From Mycobacterium sp. E2479 (GTDB taxonomy: Bacteria > Actinomycetota > Actinomycetes > Mycobacteriales > Mycobacteriaceae), in assembly GCF_001667925.1 (NCBI RefSeq), contig NZ_LZJR01000107.1, positions 1 through 35,324 of the forward strand: a stretch of 35,324 nucleotides of DNA, in the 5' to 3' direction. The notes beneath the pieces are model-generated. The model saw only the letters and a program-made list of their open reading frames with translations, did no database searches and was not told the DNA's origin. Below, piece after piece: positions 10,958 through 18,631 of this stretch. Made by a program: the position numbers and the translations under genes. Numbering within the stretch: the first letter of the stretch is position 1; each line of letters starts with the position of its first letter.

Positions 10958-10973
10958 GCCCGGGTATCCGGGC
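10958..10973 (-). promoter_or_regulatory. Leader hairpin just upstream of rpsJ
   Basis: GCCCGG-GTAT-CCGGGC is a perfect 6 bp stem with a 4-base loop, ending 28 bases before the rpsJ start. It would form in the 5' leader of the S10 operon mRNA. A role in control of translation or attenuation is inference only. Confidence 0.4.
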
Positions 10974-11221
10974 TCAAATGTCCTCAGTGCCACCGGCGCG
11001 CCGATCGGGCCGGCCAACTCTGGGCCGATCGAGCGTTGCGCCGGATATTGCGCCGCTGTTTACCTGTCGTGGTCCACCGGCCCCCGCGGTCGGGCGTGTC
11101 ACCCTCACGCAGCCTCATCCGCGATCGAAATTCGTCGCTCTCAAAGGATGGGACCGGACGCGCCCGTTTGGACGCTGGTCGTATGCCCGACCAGGCGCGA
11201 ACCCGGCTCAAGGCAACCTGA

Positions 11222-11251
11222 ACAGTATGCCTTAGATCGTGGCCCGAACAA
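11222..11251 (-). promoter_or_regulatory. Candidate promoter of the S10 operon
   Basis: On the minus strand TTGTTC (11246-11251) and TACTGT (11222-11227) are spaced by 18 bases, fitting the mycobacterial sigma-A pattern TTGnnn/TAnnnT. Transcription would begin near 11215 and give a leader of about 285 bases before rpsJ. The whole stretch 10931-11359 has no supportable gene. Confidence 0.4.
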
Positions 11252-11252
11252 A

Positions 11253-11277
11253 ATTCGGCCGCGATCTCGGGCCGAAT
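11253..11277 (-). terminator. Hairpin between the TetR gene and the S10 promoter region
   Basis: ATTCGGCC and GGCCGAAT form perfect 8 bp arms around a 9-base loop, 82 bases past the stop of the TetR gene. No U-tract follows, as is usual for mycobacterial terminators. It would separate TetR transcription from the S10 operon. Confidence 0.45.
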
Positions 11278-11359
11278 CTGCCGCACCCGACCCGAGGGCG
11301 GTAGCACCGGGCGGTAAACCAGCTGGTCAGAGGGCTTGAGGCGGCGGGCGGTGGGACGC

Positions 11360-12013
11360 TTAGGCCCCAGCCGATTCGATGTCGGCCGTGCCCGCCCCGC
11401 CGCACTGCACATGTAAGAAGCCGTCCACGGCCGCCAGGGCGCACTGCCGGTAGTCGAAGTCGGGCAGCGTGGACAGGCGGCCGAGCACCAGCGGGCCGAT
11501 GAGCAGGGCGATCGCCCGCGACCGGTCCACCTCTCCCAGCTGGGCGGCGGCCTCCGGACTGTCGAAAATGGCGTCGAAGGGCTCCGCGTACTGCTGGGCG
11601 ATGCGCTCGCGCAGGGTGGTGATCGCCGCGCTGTCGGCGTTGGGGCTGTGCCGTGGCTCGGGCAGACCCTCCAAATCGCGTCCCAGCGCGAGCCAGGACA
11701 TGGCGGTCATGAGCGTAGGAGCCTGGGCCACGGATTCGGCCTGGGCCAGCACCACGGCGACCAGGCGCTCGCGCAGCGAACCCTGCGCCGGCGGGGTGGG
11801 CGATGCTGGGATCAAGCTGTTGAAAGCGGCTGCCAGTAAGTCGTTTCCGCTCGGGAAGTGGCGATACAGGGTTGCCCTGGCTACGTTGGCGGTGCGGGTG
11901 ACGGCGTCGACCGTCACCGCGCTGGGACCCCCGGCACGCAACAGCGTGACAGCGGCGTCCAGCAGCCTGGCCCGCGACCTCGCGGGGCGCGGGTCGGACG
12001 TCCCGGCCGTAAT
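11360..12013 (-). CDS. TetR-family repressor of the adjacent efflux gene
   Basis: The N-terminal helix-turn-helix reads RARLLDAAVTLLRAGGPSAVTVDAVTRTANVARATLYRHFPSGNDLL, typical TetR; the remainder is a variable helical ligand domain. The start is unusual. AGGAGG at 12023-12028 is followed nine bases later by an in-frame ATT, and no ATG, GTG or TTG lies between it and the DNA-binding helices. I take the ATT as the probable start (217 residues). The alternative is a GTG at 12083-12085, but that would put the operator repeats inside the coding region. It is divergent from an MFS efflux gene with 92 bases between, the classic layout of a drug-responsive local repressor. Ligand unknown. Confidence 0.8.
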   Translation of the reverse strand: MTAGTSDPRPARSRARLLDAAVTLLRAGGPSAVTVDAVTRTANVARATLYRHFPSGNDLLAAAFNSLIPASPTPPAQGSLRERLVAVVLAQAESVAQAPTLMTAMSWLALGRDLEGLPEPRHSPNADSAAITTLRERIAQQYAEPFDAIFDSPEAAAQLGEVDRSRAIALLIGPLVLGRLSTLPDFDYRQCALAAVDGFLHVQCGGAGTADIESAGA

Positions 12014-12037
12014 TGTGACCCACCTCCTGTTTGAGAA

Positions 12038-12074
12038 CGAGACTATCGGTCTACCTACAAGACTATTGGTCTCG
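12038..12074. promoter_or_regulatory. Tandem TetR operator between repressor and efflux gene
   Basis: Two copies of a 13-base element, AGACTATCGGTCT at 12040-12052 and AGACTATTGGTCT at 12060-12072, are spaced exactly 20 bases apart (two helical turns). Each has AGAC/GTCT arms, and the whole 37 bases is bounded by CGAGAC and GTCTCG, an inverted repeat. The site lies between the ribosome-binding sites of the two divergent genes. Binding by the adjacent TetR protein is inferred. Confidence 0.7.
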
Positions 12075-12105
12075 AAACGCCGCACGCTCCAAGGAGGCGC
12101 ATCGC

Positions 12106-13695
12106 ATGGTCGAAACCCTGGTCCGGTCTGACCAGCGTACTGACGCGCTCGGGGTCGGCGACAGCTTCCGGGCCCGAAACTGGACGCTGGCCGTCGCCTG
12201 CATGGCGGTAGCCCTGGTGGTGGCGTCGATGACCGCGCTCAACACCACGCTCGGCGACCTCGCGGTGGCCACCTCGGCCACCGCATCGCAGCTGAACTGG
12301 GTGGTCGACGGATACACCGTCGCATTGGCCTGTCTGCTGCTGCCGGCCGGCGCGATAGGTGACCGCTACGGCCGGCGCGGTGCGCTGCTGGCCGGGCTGC
12401 TGGTGTTCTCGATCGGCTCGATGGCACCCGCGCTGCTGCACAGTCCGTCTCAGATCATCGCCGGCAGGGCGGTGGCTGGGATCGGCGCCGCATTCGTCAT
12501 GCCCGCCACGCTGTCGCTGCTGACGGTGGCCTATCCAAAAGACGACCGCACCAAAGCCGTTGGCATCTGGGCCGGGACGGCCGGTTCCGGCGGCGTCCTG
12601 GGCATGCTCGGTTCTGGTCTGTTGCTTCGCTTTTGGGACTGGCACGCCATCTTCTGGTCGCTGGGCATCGCCGGCCTGGCGATTCTCGCGCTGGCCTGCA
12701 CCGTCGCCAAGTCCCGCGACGCGGGCGCTCCCCGGATCGATGCGCTTGGCGCGATCCTGATCGGCGCGGCGGTCGCCATCGCCGTGGCCGCCATCCTGGA
12801 AGCGCCCGGCCGCGGCTGGAGCGACCCGGTGGTGTGGGGCGGACTCGTCGTCGGCGCGGTGATTGCAGCGGGATTCGGCGCCCTCGAGCTGCGCATGGCG
12901 TGGCGCGGCAGGCAACCACTGCTGGATGTGCGGTTGTTCGCCGACCCCAATTTCGCCACGGGGGTGACCGCGATCGTCATCCTGTTCGGCGCCACCTTCG
13001 GGTTCTTTTACATCGGGATGCAGTACGTGCAGCAGATCATGGGCTACTCCGCGCTCGCGACCGCGATCGCCTTCGGGCCGTTCATGGTGCCGCTGGGCAT
13101 CTTCTCGGCCCTGTCGTTCTGGTATGTGCCCAAGCTGGGGCTGCGGTTGGTGTTGTTCGTCGGCACATCGCTGATGGCGGTTGGATTCGGGTGCATGCAC
13201 GGGCTGGACCTACATTCGACGTATTTCGAATTCGCCTGGCCCACACTGATTCTCGCCACAGGTATTGGAATATGCACGGCACCAACCACTTCGGCGATCA
13301 TGGGTGCCGTTGCCGACGAGAAGCAGGGCGTCGCCTCGGCCGTGAACGACACATCACGGGAAATGGGCGGCGCATTGGGCATCGCCGTGGCCGGATCCAT
13401 CCTGGCCGGCCGCTACTCGCACGAGCTTGGGCCAATGCTGGCGGGCTTTCCCGCACCGGTGCGCGCTCAGGCCACCGACTCGCTGGCCAAGGCCGTGGAG
13501 ATCGCCGGCCGGCTCGGGCCCCAGGGGCGGCAGCTGGCCGACATCAGTAAGTCCGCGTTCCTGGCCGCGTTGCACGCCTCCACCATCACGATGGCCACGA
13601 TCGTCGCGGTCGCCGCCGTGGCGATCGGGGTGTGGGCTCCCGGCCGCGACGGTCGCCAGCTACGCCCGGTGCGGCGCCTGCTCGCGCGTCACTGA
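12106..13695 (+). CDS. MFS drug efflux transporter, DHA2 (EmrB/QacA) type
   Basis: The 529-residue integral membrane protein fits the 14-helix DHA2 family of proton-drug antiporters. Seen are the first helix after RARNWTLAVACMAVALVV, NWVVDGYTVALACLLLPAGAIGDRYGRRGALLAGLL (motif A, GDRYGRR), and TAGSGGVLGMLGSGLLL in the motif C position. AAGGAGG at 12091-12097 precedes the ATG at 12106, which excludes the longer upstream start. The gene is divergent from a TetR repressor and convergent with mftG, whose last seven bases it overlaps. The pair has no counterpart at this place in M. tuberculosis, so insertion is likely. Substrate cannot be told. Confidence 0.92.
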   Translation: MVETLVRSDQRTDALGVGDSFRARNWTLAVACMAVALVVASMTALNTTLGDLAVATSATASQLNWVVDGYTVALACLLLPAGAIGDRYGRRGALLAGLLVFSIGSMAPALLHSPSQIIAGRAVAGIGAAFVMPATLSLLTVAYPKDDRTKAVGIWAGTAGSGGVLGMLGSGLLLRFWDWHAIFWSLGIAGLAILALACTVAKSRDAGAPRIDALGAILIGAAVAIAVAAILEAPGRGWSDPVVWGGLVVGAVIAAGFGALELRMAWRGRQPLLDVRLFADPNFATGVTAIVILFGATFGFFYIGMQYVQQIMGYSALATAIAFGPFMVPLGIFSALSFWYVPKLGLRLVLFVGTSLMAVGFGCMHGLDLHSTYFEFAWPTLILATGIGICTAPTTSAIMGAVADEKQGVASAVNDTSREMGGALGIAVAGSILAGRYSHELGPMLAGFPAPVRAQATDSLAKAVEIAGRLGPQGRQLADISKSAFLAALHASTITMATIVAVAAVAIGVWAPGRDGRQLRPVRRLLARH

Positions 13696-15128
13696 ACGAA
13701 CTCCGCGGCCCGGTGCCCGATCATCACAATCGTGGCGTGCGGGCCGCGGCTGGTGATGGCGGGGAGGATCGAGCCGTCGATCACCCACAGGTTGTCGATG
13801 CCGAACACCCGGCACCGGGGGTCCACGACGGCATGCGGGTCGCCGTCGGCGCCCATCGGTGCGGTACCGCAAAGATGTTGCGAGGTCGACCAGACCACGG
13901 CCGCGGCATCGATAGTGCCGCCGGACAATTCGCGGGCCAACTCGCTTCCCCTGCGCAGCGCCGCGACGTCGTCGGGCTCGCTGTCGTAGCGGTGTTCGAT
14001 TCGCGGCGCCACGTCGGGATCGGCCGAGACCAGCGTCATGCGCCCGCGCGCCCGCGGCTGCATCAGTGCGACCCCGATATGTGGCCAGTCGGCATGCCCG
14101 GCGGTGCCGTCGCCGGTCATCGCCACGAATCCGCCCGTGTACGGCCTGATCTCGAGGTCGTCGGCCGTGCTGAGCACCACCTCGAGCACCGGCCGTCCGG
14201 GCGCCACCGTCCAATCGGTGGGCAACACCCACTCGGCATGATCGCTGAACGACGTCCCCACGGGCAGCGCCACCACCACCGGAACCCCGGCGCCGGTCAG
14301 CATCGGTTCATCACCGATGCCCGAGGCCATGAGGAGGTGCGCCGTTTCAATCGACCCGGCGCACAACACCACCCGGTCGGCGGTCAAGGTCATCCGCCCG
14401 TGTGGACCGATCGCGTCGACGCCCACCGCAACGGTGCCGGCGAAACGCAACCGGACCGCCCGGGTCCGTGCACGCAGGTTGAGATTCGGCCGGCTCAGCG
14501 CCGGGATCAAATATCCCGCGCCGGAGCCCCGCCGCACACCATCGACGATATTGAGTGGGACCGCTCCGATTCCCGAAACCTGGTCTGGCGCAGCATCATT
14601 GAGGTCTGCTATCCAGCCGAACCCGGCGCGCTCGGCGGCGGCGATGAATCGCTCTGTGGTGCCGGTCATTTCGTGCGTGCGGCGCACCTGGATGGGACCG
14701 CTGTCGCCGTGGGCGGGGCCATCGAAGTCCAGGTCGGTCTCGATGGCGCGGAAGCTGTCCAGGACCTCGGACCACCCCCAGCCCTCGACGGCGATACGAT
14801 CGAAGTCGTGCGGCAACCCGCGGCAGAAGTAGCCGCCGTTGACCGCGCCAGATCCGCCTACCGTGGCCCCGCGCACCAGGGGATGCTGGCGAGCGGGCTG
14901 CTCGGTGAGGCGGGTTTGGTAGCGTCGGACCAGCGGGCTTTTGACGCCGATCGGCAACTGCAAACCGTTGGCAGTCTGGGCCAGCAGTACCGGGTCGTCG
15001 AGCGCCGGACCCGCCTCGAGGACCGTCACCGTGCACCGCGGATCGGTGGAGAGACGTTCCGCAACAACCGATCCTGCACTGCCGGCGCCGACGATCAGCA
15101 CATCGCTGTGCGAGGCGGCTGTGGTCAA
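13689..15128 (-). CDS. mftG: Mycofactocin system GMC oxidoreductase MftG
   Basis: This is a GMC-family flavoprotein. The FAD-binding motif is DVLIVGAGSAGSVVAERLS at the N-terminus, followed by GATVGGSGAVNGGYFCRG, and the C-terminal GMC domain carries HLCGTAPMGADGDPHAVVDPRCRVFGIDNLWVIDGSILP. MftG re-oxidises reduced mycofactocin and passes electrons toward the respiratory chain; that role comes from published work on the family. The start is assigned to a TTG at 15126-15128, eight bases after the mftF stop, giving 479 residues as in M. tuberculosis Rv0697. A GTG at 15195-15197 is in frame but would overlap mftF by 61 bases. It is last in the mft operon and ends tail to tail with the efflux gene. 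Confidence 0.92.
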   Translation of the reverse strand: MTTAASHSDVLIVGAGSAGSVVAERLSTDPRCTVTVLEAGPALDDPVLLAQTANGLQLPIGVKSPLVRRYQTRLTEQPARQHPLVRGATVGGSGAVNGGYFCRGLPHDFDRIAVEGWGWSEVLDSFRAIETDLDFDGPAHGDSGPIQVRRTHEMTGTTERFIAAAERAGFGWIADLNDAAPDQVSGIGAVPLNIVDGVRRGSGAGYLIPALSRPNLNLRARTRAVRLRFAGTVAVGVDAIGPHGRMTLTADRVVLCAGSIETAHLLMASGIGDEPMLTGAGVPVVVALPVGTSFSDHAEWVLPTDWTVAPGRPVLEVVLSTADDLEIRPYTGGFVAMTGDGTAGHADWPHIGVALMQPRARGRMTLVSADPDVAPRIEHRYDSEPDDVAALRRGSELARELSGGTIDAAAVVWSTSQHLCGTAPMGADGDPHAVVDPRCRVFGIDNLWVIDGSILPAITSRGPHATIVMIGHRAAEFVQ

Positions 15129-15136
15129 GGCGGTGG

Positions 15137-16549
15137 TTAAGTCCGGATTTGGGGTTTCAGGGCGCGCGCGTTGCGCTCCCGTAGCACACCCCACCACAAC
15201 CCGAGCCCATACGCCAGGTCGTCGACGCGTTTGAGCACCAGGTAGGTCGGCAGTCCGATCGGTTCCACATCGTCACCGATGGCGTCGCGGCGGCGAAGCC
15301 AGTCGACCACCCCGTCCATGACGGCCGCGACCACAACGACCCGCCTGAAGTGACGCGACATGGCCGCGGCCACCAACGCCAGCGGCCAGTAGTGCCGGCA
15401 CAGCGCCGACGCCAGCTGCAGCGCAGCCGACCACAGGCCTCGGCCCGCAATCGTCGCGACATCGGCCATCGAGGTCTCGGCGCTGCGCATCGCCCGCGCG
15501 ATCCGGTGACCGGTCAGCACGGCGAAGACGATGGACACCAGCCGCGACAGGGTGGACCCGAACGCCATCAGGATCCACGTCATCAGTGCCCAGCCGGAAA
15601 TCACCACCGGCGCCGTCTTGTCCGGGTGGCGTACGGATAACGGGGCCGCCGAGCCGCCGTAAAACGCTTTGCGCGCAAGCCAATCCCGTAACTCGGTGCG
15701 GTGGTCGTGAGCGACCAGCGCGATCGGCTCGTAGCGCAGCCGTGCGCCCGCCTCGATGAGCCGCCAGCACAGATCGACGTCCTCACCGGACTGCAGGGTC
15801 TCGTCGAACCCGCCGACCCCCCGGATCGCCGAGCACCGGCAGATGATCGCGGCGCTGGGCACGTAGGACACCGTGCTGTGCGGCAATACCGGCGCCTCGC
15901 GCTCGCCGAGGTCGAGCGAGGAGTGCACCGCCTCGTAGCGCGCCACCGCGTTCTCGCTGTGCGACAGGCCGACGATGCGGGGCGCGACCAGGCCGACCGT
16001 GGGATCGCAGAAATGACCGAGCAGGGCCTCCAGCCAGCCCCGGCGCGGTGCGACGTCGGAATCCAGGAAGGCGACGAAGTCCGTCCGGCAGGCCCGCAGA
16101 CCGGTGTTGCGGGCCGCCGCCGGGCCCCTGCTGCGGTGGTGGCGCAGCACCTCGATGTCACAGTGCGCGCCGACGAAGTCCTGCGGTTCGACCGGCGGCA
16201 GCGAGCCGTCGTCCACCACGACGACGCGCAGGCCACGCAGTGAGCTGACCAGGCGGCGCACACCAGAAAGGTTGTCCCGCACCGGAATTACCACTGTCAC
16301 GTCGTGGTGCGACGGACCACCCGCTGGCCGCGGATGCGCCACCGTGGCGTCCAGCAGGGTGCGGGCGAGTTGGGCGCTGAGGTCGTCGCGCACCTTCAGC
16401 CGGCCGTCCGAGAGCATGTCCTGGGCGGCGGGGGCCAACTTGAGCAGCCGGGTCGGCGAACCGCCGAGCAGCGCCGAGCCGTCGCCGAGCACCCGCACGC
16501 GGCGGTCGACCTGAACGGCGAACCCGTCCGGCAACCGGGGCGCGGTCAT
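15137..16549 (-). CDS. mftF: Mycofactocin glycosyltransferase MftF
   Basis: The 470-residue protein is a GT2-family glycosyltransferase that attaches beta-1,4-linked glucose units to premycofactocin. A segment of about 100 residues precedes the catalytic domain. The catalytic domain has [18 protein letters not shown], the DxD-type motif in [16 protein letters not shown], and [10 protein letters not shown] near the acceptor site. Several hydrophobic stretches after residue 340 suggest membrane association. The ATG at 16547-16549 overlaps the mftE stop (ATGA) and gives the same length as Rv0696. The frame stays open far upstream inside mftE, which is not coding. Confidence 0.94.
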   Translation of the reverse strand: MTAPRLPDGFAVQVDRRVRVLGDGSALLGGSPTRLLKLAPAAQDMLSDGRLKVRDDLSAQLARTLLDATVAHPRPAGGPSHHDVTVVIPVRDNLSGVRRLVSSLRGLRVVVVDDGSLPPVEPQDFVGAHCDIEVLRHHRSRGPAAARNTGLRACRTDFVAFLDSDVAPRRGWLEALLGHFCDPTVGLVAPRIVGLSHSENAVARYEAVHSSLDLGEREAPVLPHSTVSYVPSAAIICRCSAIRGVGGFDETLQSGEDVDLCWRLIEAGARLRYEPIALVAHDHRTELRDWLARKAFYGGSAAPLSVRHPDKTAPVVISGWALMTWILMAFGSTLSRLVSIVFAVLTGHRIARAMRSAETSMADVATIAGRGLWSAALQLASALCRHYWPLALVAAAMSRHFRRVVVVAAVMDGVVDWLRRRDAIGDDVEPIGLPTYLVLKRVDDLAYGLGLWWGVLRERNARALKPQIRT

Positions 16550-17277
16550 GTCAGCATCCCGTCGGGCCCGGGCCGCCACCGGATGATCCGGCGGATACAC
16601 CCGTGCACCATCTCGGTGAAGATCCGCTTGCCCTCGGCGGCGGTGGCCGTGGTCGGGTCGCCCAGCACGCCGACCGGGCTGACCGCCGCGACTCCCCCGC
16701 GCCGCATCGGCCCGAGCAGCTCGGGCAGTGGTGCGGTGTTGCCGGCCACCCACCGATCGCTGCGCACCTCGGCCGGCGAGATGTGCAGCAACAGTGATGT
16801 TTCGGTATGGCCGGCGTGGGCGTCCCCGCCGGCGGACAGGCAGGGGCACCAGCCGGCGTCGCGGCCCTCGGCGCGCAACTTGGCCACCGCCGCGCGGCAC
16901 GCCGCGGTGTTGCCGCCGTGACCATTGACGAAGACCAGGCGACGGGCCCAGCCGGCCGCCGACCTGCCGTACTCGACCAGCAGCAGCGTCAGCGCCTCGG
17001 TGCCCAGCGAGATCGTTCCGGCGAAACTTTGGTGCTCGCCGCTGGCGCCATAGGCGATGGGCGGCGCCACCAGCCACTCGTGGCCGAGGCGCGGCGCAGC
17101 GTCGCCGGCGACCGCCGTCGCGATCCGGGTGTCGGTGTCCAGGGGCAGGTGCGGACCGTGTTGTTCGGTCGACCCCAGCGGAACCAATACCGACGCCGAC
17201 ATGCTTGATAGCTGGCTCGACGTCGCGGTTCCCAAGTCGCCGAGTACGGACACTCGGTGATGGTAGGACGAATTCAC
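16546..17277 (-). CDS. mftE: Mycofactocin precursor peptidase MftE (creatininase family)
   Basis: This 243-residue creatininase-type metallohydrolase releases the cross-linked Val-Tyr core (AHDP) from modified MftA. Metal ligands of the family are visible: E38, H40 and D49 in [19 protein letters not shown], then VNGHGGN and the HAGHTETS segment. The GTG at 17275-17277 begins [13 protein letters not shown], as in other mycobacterial MftE proteins. It ends overlapping mftF by ATGA. A 164-base gap separates it from mftD, which includes a possible promoter. Confidence 0.94.
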   Translation of the reverse strand: MNSSYHHRVSVLGDLGTATSSQLSSMSASVLVPLGSTEQHGPHLPLDTDTRIATAVAGDAAPRLGHEWLVAPPIAYGASGEHQSFAGTISLGTEALTLLLVEYGRSAAGWARRLVFVNGHGGNTAACRAAVAKLRAEGRDAGWCPCLSAGGDAHAGHTETSLLLHISPAEVRSDRWVAGNTAPLPELLGPMRRGGVAAVSPVGVLGDPTTATAAEGKRIFTEMVHGCIRRIIRWRPGPDGMLT

Positions 17278-17304
17278 CTGGCGTGCACCAATTGTTGAGG
17301 CTTG

Positions 17305-17333
17305 AAAATAACTTTTTTTCTCCGGCCATTCAC
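17305..17333 (-). promoter_or_regulatory. Candidate internal promoter ahead of mftE
   Basis: The mftD-mftE gap contains a rare A/T-rich stretch (17305-17319). On the minus strand TATTTT at 17305-17310 could be a -10 box, with GTGAAT 17 bases upstream as a weak -35. The TSS would fall about 20 bases before the mftE GTG. Prediction only. Confidence 0.3.
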
Positions 17334-17441
17334 CGGGCGTTCGAATCGTTGGCTCGTCCGTCACGGTTACCCCGCCCGTACCACGATTTGCGCAGCCGTC
17401 ACTTAATCCGGATTTATCCGCCCGGGATGGCCAGGCTTTCG

Positions 17442-18629
17442 CTACGCGCCGCCCGGGGCCACGCCCAGCGCCCGGGCGAAGCCGGGCGGCACCAGAATGT
17501 GGTCGGGTCCGAGATCGCGCACCGAGGACAGCCCGAGGCCCATTAGCGCCGAGTCGATACCGCCGCGCAAGATGTCGAGGACGTTCTCCACACCCGGCTG
17601 GCCGGCCGCGGCCAGCCCCCACAGGTAGGCGCGGCCGATCATCACCGCACGCGCTCCCAGCGCCACGGCCTTGACGACGTCGCTGCCGCGCCGGACACCG
17701 CCGTCGAGCAGCACCTCGATCTGATCGCCGACGGCTGCGGCCACCGCGGGCAGGGCGCGGATCGAGGCCGGCGTGCCGTCCAGATTGTTGCCGCCGTGGT
17801 TCGACACCGAAATGGCCGAAACCCCGGCATCCACCGCCTTTTTCGCATCATCGACGCGCATGACCCCCTTGAGCATGAACGGCCCGCCCCACAGTTCGCG
17901 CAGCCAGGCGATGTCCTCCCAGGTCGGCGGCGGGGTGCCCATCCACTCCCCGTACGCCTGAAAGAAAGGCGGGCCGGGCTCGCCCCGGCGGCCCTGGTTG
18001 GGCACCCGCAGCTCCGGTGGCCGCATGGTCTTCGCCCATTGCAGGAACCAGCGCGGCTTGGTGATGACCTCCGGGCTCATCTTGACGATGGTCTTGAAGT
18101 TCATCTTCTCCGGGATCGCCGGGCTGCCCCAGTCCCGGCCGTGCGAGAAGCTCCAGTCGGTGGTGACGATCAGCCCCACCGCCCCGGCCGCGCGGGCGCG
18201 CTCGACCCGCGCGGCGATCGCGTCGCGGTCACCCAGCCAGTACACCTGGAAGAACAGCTTGGGGTTCGCCGCGATGACCTCTTCGATCGGCTTGCTGGCG
18301 AACGAAGACAGCCCCATGGCGGTGCCGCGGGCGGCGGCGGCCCGCGCCACGGCGACCTCACCATCGGGGTGCACCGCCTGTACGCCCGTCGGTGAGATCA
18401 GCACCGGCAACGAAATGTCTTGTCCCATGACACTGGTCGACAAATCACGCTTCTCCTGCGCACCGATGACGTGCGGCGCGAACCCGAGCTCGCTGAACGC
18501 TGCCACGTTGTCGGAGACCGTGACTCCCTTTTCGCTGGCCGAAATCAGCGACGAATAGGCAGATTTCGGCAGCCGGCGCTTGGCGCGTTGCTGCGCGATG
18601 GCGACGGTTTCAAACCATGCGTCCGCCAT
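17442..18629 (-). CDS. mftD: Mycofactocin dehydrogenase/deaminase MftD (FMN-dependent alpha-hydroxyacid oxidase family)
   Basis: The 395-residue protein has the TIM-barrel FMN fold of L-lactate dehydrogenases: VLISPTGVQAVHPDGEVAVARAA, the active-site ISVSNHGGNNLDGTPASI with its catalytic histidine, and LLDGGVRRGSDVVKAVALGARAVMIGRAYLWGLAAAG for phosphate binding. In this pathway it oxidatively deaminates AHDP to the alpha-keto premycofactocin, the redox-active centre. Size matches Rv0694. It starts two bases after mftC. Older annotations call such genes lldD1; the context shows the mycofactocin role. Confidence 0.94.
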   Translation of the reverse strand: MADAWFETVAIAQQRAKRRLPKSAYSSLISASEKGVTVSDNVAAFSELGFAPHVIGAQEKRDLSTSVMGQDISLPVLISPTGVQAVHPDGEVAVARAAAARGTAMGLSSFASKPIEEVIAANPKLFFQVYWLGDRDAIAARVERARAAGAVGLIVTTDWSFSHGRDWGSPAIPEKMNFKTIVKMSPEVITKPRWFLQWAKTMRPPELRVPNQGRRGEPGPPFFQAYGEWMGTPPPTWEDIAWLRELWGGPFMLKGVMRVDDAKKAVDAGVSAISVSNHGGNNLDGTPASIRALPAVAAAVGDQIEVLLDGGVRRGSDVVKAVALGARAVMIGRAYLWGLAAAGQPGVENVLDILRGGIDSALMGLGLSSVRDLGPDHILVPPGFARALGVAPGGA

Positions 18630-18631
18630 GG

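Noticed and set aside
10931..11017. 29-residue N-terminal extension of S10
   Set aside because: The region is an RNA leader with a hairpin; the GTG at 10930 has a good ribosome site and the exact family start.
10984..11412. Open frame in the gap between the TetR gene and rpsJ
   Set aside because: Composition not protein-like, overlaps the predicted promoter and hairpin; no ribosome site.
12055..13200. 381-codon open frame opposite the efflux gene
   Set aside because: Polar Gln/Arg/His-rich translation typical of the antisense of membrane proteins.
13632..15140. 502-codon open frame on the plus strand opposite mftG
   Set aside because: Shadow frame; mftG has a clear GMC oxidoreductase signature in the other strand.
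16550..17329. N-terminal extension of mftF upstream of 16549
   Set aside because: It runs through mftE in another frame; the ATGA overlap and family length support the shorter protein.
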